This document shows positions 13,901-25,900 of a stretch of DNA of 64,000 nt, piece by piece. Both the position numbers and the translations under genes were made by a program. Position 1 is the stretch's first letter, and every line of letters begins with the position of its first letter. The stretch covers positions 620,001 through 684,000 of the forward strand of contig JACAXG010000064.1 of the NCBI GenBank assembly GCA_018881555.1, read 5' to 3'. The DNA comes from Amblyornis subalaris (Eukaryota > Chordata > Aves > Passeriformes > Ptilonorhynchidae). The notes beneath the pieces are model-generated. The model was given only the letters and a program-made list of their open reading frames with translations. It was not told the DNA's origin and did no database searches.

Positions 13901-16900
13901 ACCTGGGGGACCATCTTTGCCCTGGAAGGAAAGAACAAACACTGCGGGTCAGGTGAGCTCCTCNGATGCTTCTATCAGATGAAGATTTATTACAAATAGA
14001 GTCTGACAACTGTGAGAAGCTGATCTTGTAGCCCATGTAACACAGTCTGTGAGGTTTCCTTGAACTCNTTCTAGTTTAGCCTGGATGGATCTCTTCACAT
14101 AAAAAATTCAGTGTTATCTGTGAGTTCTTACAAATGGAGAAACCACTGAAATCACCAGTAATTTTTTTTTCTGAAGTTTAATTATATTTAATATTTCATC
14201 CTTAACTTCCTGAATGAGGTGTCCAGCCAGGAGGTAGATCTATATTTCATATCTATCAAATGAGTAGTTACAAGAAGTGCCTTGCTGACTGTCCCAAGAA
14301 GTCTCCTTGCTCCACAGGACTAGGCAATATGGTCCCAGCTCTTTCACAGTGTCACAACCTCATCATCCACTTGAAATGGAATTTCAGCCAGCCTGTCCAT
14401 CTTGTGTCTGGCCTTTCTGCTGAGAATGCTCACTGATTCCATAACAGCCATCAAGAACCATCACTGTTCACTTATGATGAAGTTCAGCTTGTGAAATGGA
14501 TCTGCAAAAGGCACCTTGTTCCTTAGGAAATCTTGCTCTAGAAATTAATCACAGAACTACGCAGTCTTAAACTGTTCCAACTCAACAGTGTGCATTCTTC
14601 AGGGAAGGTTCATTTTTAACTTTTTCAGCTGAAGTTAGCATCAATCAGATTACCTTTCTCTCCGAGGGTTTTCTGATGCATTGCCATAAAGCAGCATCTG
14701 AAAACCCTTCAAATGGAACAGCAGTGGCAAAATTCTTCATGGGCTTCTCAAANGTTATACCTTTGCTGGTATTTTTGTTGGTGCCAGGGAATGCTGTCAG
14801 ACCCCAGCATGTGAGCAGTCTGTGCTGTGACAACCCTCAACAGGTTGCTGGTAATAATAATTTTAATAATCTCCACACAGAGTTCAGGTATTAGTCCAGG
14901 TCATGAAGCATCCTAACATATTTAACAATCCTGTTCTAGAGGCTAAGAGATGTTAATAGGAAGAACAGACAGACAAGAGGTACAAAAACCTTCGTAGAGG
15001 TCCCATGGACTGGATTATCCTCTGGCTAATTTGGAGTTTCATTTGATGAGTTTAAAAAAATGCTAGAACAGAGTAATCCGTGTTTGTGGAGGTTTTGCTT
15101 GCAGGTGTAGAGTTGATACAGGCTGAATATTTTTGGGAACTTTCAAAGGACATTACATGGGTTCCAGCTCAGTTTTACTTCACAGACCTAAACATAGGTG
15201 AAGCCAGTGGTGAAGCACAGAGCTTAGAGCTTACTATGTCTCCTGGGGTTCCTGCAGGTCCTATTGGTCCTGGTGCCCCATCTGATCCCTAAACAAAATA
15301 AAGCAGAAACAACTTGAATGATTAATGCATTTGGTATGTTTGTCAACACATTCACTACCACAGCTGGCAACTCTAGAGTTTTCTTTAGTCACTCAGTTCA
15401 ACATTCACTCCATTTCTTCATTCATCACTGAAAAGCAGTGCCAACCTCTGCACTCAATCAGCCTCCAAAGCCAGAAATGGTCAGATATTTGAGTTTGGTC
15501 TTGACTCTTCCTTCTGAAAATAGGGGACAAATAGGAAAAAGCCAATCAAGACAAAAATAACTCTGAAGAACAGCAATCATGGGAGAACAGAAATTATGAA
15601 GCACACTCTGTGGCAGGCGAACTCCTGGAGCCACGAGTCAATGCAGACAGAGGGAAAAGTCAGCAAAAGCTGAAGAACAAAATTGTCTAGGGGACGTCAC
15701 ATTTTGCTCTGTTTTGACAGGATGAGTTTTACTTTGCACATTTCCTTTGGCCATGAGTCTATTCAGGAGGTCTCATAGGACAATTTTAAGTGTTTTAATC
15801 CCACTGATATAACTCTGTGGCTGGAGCAGTATTAGGTTAATAGAGACACAGCAAATGTGTCTGTTATTAACTTCTCCTAAAATAATGCTCATGGGAGCTC
15901 AAATGACTCAAAGCAAGTCTACATGTTGTTCCAGTGGCAAAGCATCCAGTGTCCTTTAGGCACTGCTTCCATCTGAAGAGGGAATTTTAATCTAACCCCC
16001 TTTTCTGGTATGTCCTGTCATTCAGTCAGTGCAATGTAAATTCAGACTGTGCTGATCCCCAGAACAGATGAAGGTGTCACACCCTCAGCACAGCAGAGCC
16101 AAACTGCACTGTAAGCAGCAACATGAGCAGTGATGACTCTGGGCAGAGAAAGGTGGTTTGGAGAGAAAAATCCTTCACTCAGAAAAAAAACCCCAAACTG
16201 AAGGGAGTAAAGCAGAGATATTGCCAGGAAAGCCAACTGGTTTCAGCCCTGATTCTGCACTGTCACCCCTTTTTAAATACACAGAAGCATAACTATTCAT
16301 GGAGAGAGCAGAACTAAGAATGAGGAGGACTGATGGAGAGGGACGTGTAAAAGGCCTTTTAATTCAAAAGTAACTCACATGACATGAAAATTGGAGAAAA
16401 TCCAGACTCATACCACTGTGTAAAATTGAGAACTAAAATGCTCTTAGATCTGCTACTTCTAGACTAACAACTTATTCCACATACAGGAAAGCACCTATAC
16501 ATGTACTAAATGGTCCCTATGGAAGAGTTTTCATCATCATCTTTGTGTTGTATAAAGAGAGCAACTGAAGCTTAGCAACAATTTACAGAATGAGTTGAAG
16601 CAATCAGTGGAAAGTGGCCAATGTATTAAATAGCAATTACCATGAGTGGGAAACTCTATCACACTCAGGGGATCATTAGGTACCCACTGGAAAATGCAAA
16701 TTCAGTGCACAGACAGATGGGAATGGTCCTTTCTACCACATGGAGCTCACAACACCCTTTATAAGTAAGAAAAGTACAGGACCATCTTTCCAACAGAGGA
16801 ACTTACAGGTGGACCAGGGTTTCCAGGAGCCCCTGAGAAGCCAGGCATTCCAGGGTGGCCCTGCAGAATGAAAACAGAGACTTTCTTTAGTCACATACCT

Positions 16901-19900
16901 ACTTTTATAAAAGCCAACTGATGATTATTGTGAGGTATCATCGAAATGAGTCAATACACAGAGAGCTGGTTCTAAGGAAATAAAGAACCATGGCTTTTTA
17001 AGGTGAAACTTGGGTTTTCAAAGCATGCATTTCAGAAGTAACATAGTTAAATTTCAGGTACTTTTTCCAGTGTGTATTTTAGTCTATGCTAATGGAAGAT
17101 GAGAACAGATATTGTGGAATTGCACAAGACAGAAGGTGAGTCAGGAAACCAAACTTGTTTAAAATGTCCTACAAAAGTCATTGAAGAGGTGCTGATTTGC
17201 ACCTTAATCCAGTGACTCAGCCCTTGGCAAAATTAACTATGAAAGTTTGCTCTAATTTAAACCATTCTCATTTTTCCTGTGGCATTTAAGTCCCTCCTAA
17301 AAGAGGCCCTCCTTACATTCATCACCTAAGACAAATAGAAACATTGCTTTTTCAGCCCAAAGGCACCTGAACTCCTGGACATCATCTAGGGATTATCCAA
17401 GGAAATGAGTAAAGGTTAGNTAATGTAGAGAATTCAGTGCATTCAATCCAGAGGTGAGGAAACAGATGGTACTGGGAGGTGTTTTATTAGAGATGAGGAT
17501 GGAAGTCTGTGGAGGACTGNTATGGTTCCGCTCTTTAGCACAGCCCACTTGAGGTTTGTCAGTGATGAAGAGCTCCCATCTTCCTGCTCTGCCTCTGAGA
17601 AGGGTGTTCTTGTACAGGCATCACAGGAGTTACTCATGAAGGAACAATCACAGTGACAGCACTGCTGGAAAGCACACTCTATTTTTACCTGTTCACCCTT
17701 TTCTCCTACTTCCCCAGTCATACCACGGTCTCCTTTAGCACCCTGGTAATAAAAAAAGAGCCATAGAAAGTCAATTAGATTCAGTGTTGTGATAGCTTTT
17801 TGACGTCTTTCATAAAGCACTTGGACATTGGAGAATAAAACTCAAGAATTAGGGCTGAGCCCTCCTTGCCCTCCTCTTAAATTCTTCTCTACCCTCTTCT
17901 CTAATTCTTTCACTACCAATGCCGGAGCCAGGAATATATGTGGAAAATGGCCTTTGAGCAGACTCAGCATAGCTGGTTTTTAATGTTTTAGCCTCATAGG
18001 CATAAAGAGGAATTACACATCCTTAAAAAGCAGGCAGGTTGTTAGGAACTTCACTAAATCACATCTTGATAAGGAATCATCTGGCCCAGCAAAGACGTCC
18101 ACAGTCTCCTTTCCCTTCAGGGACAGCAGCAATAAAAATGGCATTTCTGAAATGCAGTCAGAAAATTCGTATGCAGAAAGTACTCCCCTCTTTCTCTCTC
18201 TCTTTCTCTTTCTGTCCTAGAGACACAGCACAGAGGCATATAACTCAAATGTACATGTCTATAATACATGCAAAATAGTACATACATCAGTGAAAATTAC
18301 TGAGGTGATGGTGAACGAGGTATGAACAATGCACTGGACAATAATCAATTGCTGGCCATGGAAATTACACACTGGTTTACTACATGGGAGCTGGGAGACA
18401 AGGTGGAGAGGAAGGGTTGCCTTTTATTAATAAAAAGTGCTCCAATTTATATGGCCAGAAGGAATGAAGCTGCTCATGAGCAAAGATCTGCAGTTCTACT
18501 CCTCTCTTTCAGAGCGGGACATAAGTGGNTGGTAAGGACAATATACCACATGGTCAAAAGTGCAGAGCAATTTGGGTCTNCCACTGCAAGGATCCTCCAA
18601 ATATATGTAGAAAGGAGTCACAAAGACTGTCTTTGTGCTTGCCTCTTCCCAGGGGTCTTACAGTACTTTATTTTTTCATTTTCGAACTCTTTTTATTGAG
18701 TTCAAGTTACATTACTTATCAGTTATTTGATTTTACTTTATGCACAAGTACAGTTTAAAATTTGTCCTGTTATTTCACCTAAACATCNAATCTTGCTGCT
18801 TAAATCTCTGCTTTCTCATGACATATAAGAAAGCAGCAGATGTGTTGTGTCTCAGACTGCTTGGCATTTCTGCCGGTTATTGGCTTTATGGATTACTAAT
18901 TCTCTTGTAAATTTTATCCTGGAACATACTGTCATTCCGATCAACTCTGTGTTTACTTTAGAGATTGTGCTGCTCTCCCCACCACACTTTTAATTGCAAT
19001 ATATGAAATTAATTCATGAATATCTATTAGCTTGTCCTGCACTCTAACAAGTGCAAATAAAAAGATGTTAAAATAGCAGGAGCTATTTTAAACAGTCAGT
19101 AATGAAGGGATGTAGTGATGTGAGGAGGAAAGTGTGGTCCATCATTAAACCACCTTATCTCTCCCTCCATTGATATGTTTTGATTTATTTCACATTGGGC
19201 AGTTGTAAAGGTTTTAACTGCGACCAGGCACTGGCATTGTGAGCAGACTGATAACAAACCTCTTCCTGGGAAATGCTTGAAATGTGACATTATTGGAATA
19301 CTTCAGAGAATGGAAGTTTTATGTTGGCCTATGTCCCTAGACCATGAGCAGGAACATATAGCTGAAACAAGGAGTTCTTCCTGTAACATTTCAGGAAATA
19401 TTCGGGGTCTGTGGGTAAGACCACCACAGCAGATGGTGTATTTGGAGCCCAGCAGCCCATTGCATCAGCCTTAATTTATATGGTTCCAGCATATAAGATT
19501 CAAACAGGAGAGGAACGGGCATGGTGGCTGCTGCCGAGGCTTTAATTTCTTCTTCATCTGATTGGAGTTGAAACTTAGACTCAAGTCTTCATCCATCATC
19601 AGAACACCAATGTAATGAAATTCAATATCAAGAATCAGGCCCTTTAGATGTGTGTGTCCATGTGTGTGCATGTCTGTGTGTGAACAAAGGGATGGTAGAA
19701 GACACCATTCAAGTGAAACAGTCCCTCATGCCATGGGCAGTGACACTTCCTATGAGACCAGGTTGCTCAAAACTCCACCCCAAGTTGGCCTTTAACATTT
19801 CCAGGGATAGGGCATCCAGAACTTCTCTAGGAAACCTGTTCCCAGACTAATTACTGTGACTAACTAGTCACAAATAAATTTTCATTAGACAACTGAACAA

Positions 19901-22900
19901 AACCAACCAACCTTTGGGCCATCGAGCCCAGGTGGGCCTGGAGGACCTCTGGGACCAGCAGCCCCCTGGAATGCAGAAGAGGTAGAGGTAAACACCAGTT
20001 TAGTCCTAAGANAGTTTCAGCAGCTTGTTGATGAAAAAGAAATAAAACCAAACTGTCTTATAAGAAACCATCAACCATGTGAATGGAAAAACAAGGTTAC
20101 ACCAGATCCAAGGCATGGTCACTTCCCCAGCTCTCTTACCGTTTTCCCATCCTGGCCATCTCTGCCTGGAGGTCCTCGGAGACCTTTNTCCCCTTTGAAA
20201 CCTGGGATGCCTGGCAGTCCTGGTGGGCCAGGAGGACATTCACTGCACACATCCTGGCAGAGAACATGGAGAAACACATCAGCAATAGACTGCAGGCACT
20301 CAGCAGACCTTACAAACACCCACTATGAATGCAGCACTGTGGTGCATTGTTATAATATGTAAACCTTTGCTGTTTTACCTCAGAATAGGGGTGAATTTAC
20401 CTTATAGAACTGCAATGATGGCAGTGTGAAGCAGAGAGAGGGTCAGCAGCTGAGCTCACACATGTCCCCATGGGGAGTTTCTTATCAGTTCTAGGTCCTA
20501 ACTTATCATCCAGGATCAAGAAACCAAGGAAAAGCTCTTCCTGATGGGGAGCTCAGAGGGACTAGCAAGACTACCAAGAAAAATTTTGTTTTGAATCTAC
20601 AGGACTACTAGAAAACTGTGTCTGCTCCAGCTTGAAGGAGCTGGGTTACTGCTTAGAGGGCAGATTTCTAGAGAAAAATCAGGTGCAGCACAACNTCAGA
20701 AAGGATTCTGCAGGGAAAGCTTCATTCAGCAGCCAGCATGGCCAAGGAGAACTCATCCAAGGAGTTTGTGGAGACCCAGTGAATGTCACAGTGTCCTGGC
20801 TGAATTTTATCAGGGAGAATCACTACCTCCCTCCTTTCAAGCCTCTTTGAAGCATCATCTCAATAGTCTTTACATTTCAATTGTCCTCAGGAAATTGAAT
20901 ACAATGTGTATGACATTTCCATTTCAAAGGCAGACTCCCTTCAGCAAAAGGGGAGGGAATCCTGCCCATAAAGAGAGCGTAGCACANAACAGATCATCAG
21001 GTTGAGAGTCAGGAGCCCTTGCTACAACACCCAACTCTGTCAATGATCTGTTGCAAAACTGTGGGGTAAACTGTCTTTGTGGGTCTCAGTCCCTACATAC
21101 ATGTTTATCTATTTATAATGTGTTTGAGAAACACTCATGACTGCAGAGCCCTAATTTCATCTGGGATTTCAAAGTGCTGCTTTCTGTACCAAGCACGGAC
21201 TGAAAAAATTCCAAGCAGAAAAAATACACAAATGTGTTTAACCATAATACAAGCAAAGGAAGAAAATAAAAGAACATCAAAATGACAGCCTGTACCCAAA
21301 AATGAGTCTCTTGCTCTTGTCCAGATCAGAAATCCCAAACAATACCTTACAGCGAAACCTTCAGGNCAATGCTCCACAAAACAAAGCCAGCTCTTCAATG
21401 AAGTAATTTCACAGTAGCAATCTTGAAAGGGTCCTTTGGTTAATGTGGTTGGTAAAAAAAGGTAATTTTTTAGTTTCTTTTAATCAATAAGAAAGGATTT
21501 CTTGCCAGGCCTCAAGACAGCTTAAAAAACTCCCAACTCGGCCCATGTAAATCTGTAAAGATTTTTCAGTCAACGCCTATCAAAGACTGACTTGTTTCTC
21601 AGGCAGCTCTACATGGAGAGTAAAGGCAGACAGATCATCACTTTTGCAACACAGGTACTTCTGGAGTTAATTACCTGCATTCTTTTAGATTCACAATGCA
21701 AACTAACCTTGCATCCACAGATCAAATTTACTCCAGTCACTGTTGAAGATGTATGTGAGAAAACCAGACAGTTTGTTAAAATGGTTTCCATTTTCTGGTT
21801 TGGATAATTCAACTTGATAATGTTTATTTCTCCTTGGGAATGCTTGCCTCAGAAAAAGCTGAGAAAGTCTCAGATATGTTATAGAGAACTTTGTAGGTCG
21901 TTTCACTGCTGGGGATGGGATTTTGATCTCCAGTGTGAGCCTGTGCCCCAGTACCAGTGCAAGTAGGAGACTTGCAAGTTTTGAGCTTTGACAGAGTGTT
22001 TAAAGACACCTTTTGCACTTGTAGTTCAGAGACTTTCCCATCACAGAGTGTTAGTCACGTCTGAATCAAACACAGAGACAAAGCCCTGCCCTCATCAAAG
22101 GCTGATTACCTTTACTAGGAGATTTATGTCCTCTGGAGTGAGCAGGGGTGGGGAACCCTGTGGAATGAGAAATCATTATCTCAGGCAATTTTAAGAGGCA
22201 TTAGGACATAAGAATTTTTCCTGAACATGCTCATGGATTCTCCCTGGTTTCCTTTGTCCTGCCTAGGACTCACTGGGCCAAACATGTACTTCCCACCCTA
22301 CATTACCAATGCACTTCATCACACCTGAGATGAGTTCTTGCTGAGGGTTCTGCACAGTGGTGCTNAGAAAGTGTCTTTAAAATTTTGGCTTTATTTGCAT
22401 GCAGAATATCCAGTTCTTTTCATACCATTCCAAAACCATATAAGCCATAACCNCTTAGTGGGTTTTAGTGTTTTTCCCATTGCTCTGCTGGGAAAAGCAA
22501 CGGTGCAGAGCACCAAAGTGCACTTCTGAGGTAAGGTGGAAACTGAGTTAAAAGGAAGACGTAATACAGAAGTGAAATTACATACAGGTTTTCCAGGAGG
22601 TCCTCTTTCCCCTGGATTTCCAGGTACACCCTACAGATCAAGAGAAAGAAAGAAATTATTAAATTACCATACAAAAACCCTCTGGTTGCTCCTGCACTCT
22701 GCTGACTGCTCTGGCCTAGCACACGTTTTACTTTCTGCTGCTGAGCAGCAATGCTCCTCGCATGTGACAAACAGTAAACTCCTCCAAATATCTGCAACTT
22801 TAACATCCTCTCAATCCCTTGCTGAATTCCTTCGAGTCACACAGAGACTGGAATTGCTTTATCTTGTCTTCTGGTCATAGGAAACACTATGAACTGCAAT

Positions 22901-25900
22901 AGTTTGAAGGACGAAGCTTTAAATCTCTGAAGGCACCTGTAACATGCAAAATCAAGACCTTGCTTTGCACAAACCTTGCAAACAGGCCCCTTGCACCTGA
23001 AGTAGCAGCGAGCCTTTCTGTTTATTTCTTTGTTTATGGAGGTGTAGTGGTATCAGTTTTCATGAGATGAAGGCATAGAAATTACCAGCATTCTCAGAAT
23101 TTTAGGTCTAGAAAGTCATGGTTTGGAAAAGGAACAACCCCCACCCCTCAGTGTGCATCTCTTACCTGTAATTAGTGGGCAAGTAGTTTGTTAAAAACAA
23201 AATAAAACCATGACTAAAGATTATTGTAAAATCTTTGCATAAAGAAACGCTCATATGGAAAACCAAATCTTTTGAGCAAGACAGATGGCCACTGTCCAGA
23301 GGGTGACAGAAATCTGCATTGTGAGGATCCTTGCAGTGGTGTTTTGAGATAAACTTGGTGACATTTCCCCAAACCATTCTCTGTTAAATTCCTGTATCCA
23401 GCTGGTCCATCACCCTGTGTCATCACTCAAGCAAATGTGTGTTCTGTCCATATTGAGAACCTTGAAGAGCATACAAAATTCACCACATACAAAAGCTGTA
23501 CTACCTGATCACTTTTGTTTCTAAAGGAACAGTTTCTACCAACCATCTAAAAGCATCTTATCTGTGTTCAGTTTTGTTGACTGCAGCAGGTCCCACCTGG
23601 AGTGTTCTCTGAGATGGTTGCAGATTTGTCACCCAGGATGGTCACAGAATCATAGAATGGTTTGGCACNGAAGGGACCTTCAAGATTATCCAGTTCCAAC
23701 CCCCTGCCATGGTCAGGGACACCTTCCACTAGCCCAGGTTGCTCCAANCCCCAGCCTGGCCTTGAACACTTCCAGGGACGGGGCATCCACAGCTTCTCTG
23801 GGCATCCTGTGCCAGTGTTTCACCAACCTCACAGTAAAGAATTTCTTCCTAATATCCAATTTAAACCTACTCTCTTCCAGTTTGAAGAAGCCATTACCCC
23901 TTTTCCTGTCACTACATGCCCTTGTGTGGGGAGAAAAGGGTTGAAAGCAGAAGATTTGGTGAGGAGGGAAAAATAGAATTGTTTGCACTCAANATGACCT
24001 TGCAGCTGAGNGATGCTAAAAATATTCAGTGTGGGAAAATTCACGTGTTGTGCTTGCTTTGGGTTGTTTTCTGTCTGTCTTGAGAAGTGGAAGTTCTGTA
24101 GAAGATAACAGAATGCTGTAAAAAACTTAAAAGGCATTCTCCATAGGCTTGGCCTCCCTGCTGGGAGAAGGAGAGATAAGTTTGGAGGTTGTCCTGCATG
24201 CTTTTTGCCCCTGCTAAGATGGAATAAGCTTAGCAGTGTATGTGTCCCTGTTCTGCCAGAGTGGTGATGGAATAAATCTACTCTTTACACTTCAGCTCTG
24301 GATTTTGGCCATCTTGGTTACCCACACACATTCAGTTGTCACACCTTGTCAAAAGTCCCTCTCCATTTTTCTTGAAGGCTCCCTTCAGGTACTGGAAGGC
24401 CACAAGTAGGTCACCCAGAAGCCTTCTCTTTTCCAGGCTGAACAATCCAAATTCTCTCAACCTTTCCTTGCAAGAGAGCTGCTCCATCCCTTCAATCGCC
24501 TTGGTGGCCTCTTCTGGACTCACTCCAACAGCTCCATNTCCTTGCAGTGCTGAGGACCTCAGAGCTGGATGCAGCACTGCAGGTGGGGTCTCAACAGAGC
24601 AGAGCAGAGGGGAAGAACCTCCTCCCTTGACCTGCTACCCATGCTGCTTTTGATGCTNCCCAGGACCTGATTGGCTTTCTGGGCTGCATCAACATCTGGA
24701 TGCTGCTCAAGGTACCAGTAGTGGCTTTCAGTCAGTCTAAGCTCAGCAGGGGCTGGCTAGGAGACTCTTTGAGTCTATCTAATATTTCCACCTGAAGAGT
24801 TCCTTTAGAAGTTGGTCAGTGCTTAGCCAGAAAGGGCACTGGGTGTTCTTTGTGCTACCTTGTGTCAGGTTAGTCCGTTGTCACCATTTAGTTCTTTTTA
24901 TTATTTATGCAAACAACCAGATGGGGATGTGGGGATTAATGACTGAAGTGCACTGTGTGTACACACAGGGAAGTCATGATACACCACAATCAGAGCCAAA
25001 GGTCAAACTTGAATTTCACCCTTGTGTCTCAGTACTTAAATCCTGTATGTCTTGCTAGAGGAGAGAAAAAAATGGAAAATATATTGATTATCTTTTTCTA
25101 TGTCCACATTAAATGCTTCTAGGTGAGCAACAACCCTTCAACTACCTTGACTTTCTAAGAGGTGAAAGTTAAACACAAACTGAAGTGGATCTAAAGTGGA
25201 ACTGAAGTAGTGCTGAAATTCATGGATTAGCTCTTGTTTCCTGAGGAACTAAACCTTCAGCAGGTGAGAACAAATGGAAGATAATGTCTGAAGGAGAGGC
25301 TTAGCTCACAATTCTCCACAAATGTCCTTCTGGAGAATTGAGTAAATATAAGTAAACATTTTAGTCATTTATAGTTTTGCCTCTTCCACAGAACATCAAG
25401 GTGAATCCAGAGGATTGTGTGATGTTCCCAGAGTCCCTTCCCTTTCACAGATGCTAATTGCCAGGTCATGCTTTTGGCATCCTCTCCACTGTGGTTCTCA
25501 GCCACTTCTGCAGGTGGGAAGAGGGATGGCTAAACAACAATTACACAGATCTTATACTCCCAGACCTGCTTTGTTCAGGAAGACTCACACAGAACTTGCT
25601 TTTAAAAGTGTGATGCAAAGCAAAAACTTGAGCCATGAGAATAATCCTGGATCAGAAAGCAACACAGAAAAGACAGTTTAGAAATGTCTTTCATGCTGAC
25701 TAGCAGCATAGCTATAAATAAACTATTTCTGCCATAGGGCTCGCTGACAGCCTTCTGCTTTGGGATCTGAAACATGAACATGGCACTAGCAGTGTAATTT
25801 GAGTATTTAAAGATCTCTTAAAAAAAGAATACAGGGAAAGACTTCTTAGTTATGTGAAAAGACACACAAGAAGTGAGTGTATAAAATGGAAATCCTTGGA

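Larger units (their letters stand above)
13922..19911. other. introns between w23 and w27
   Basis: Four introns of 0.8-2.2 kb. They hold a pyrimidine tract (18187-18214), a TG-rich tract (19649-19682) and an eroded CR1 piece (19728-19845). Nothing else is recognised. Confidence 0.55.
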
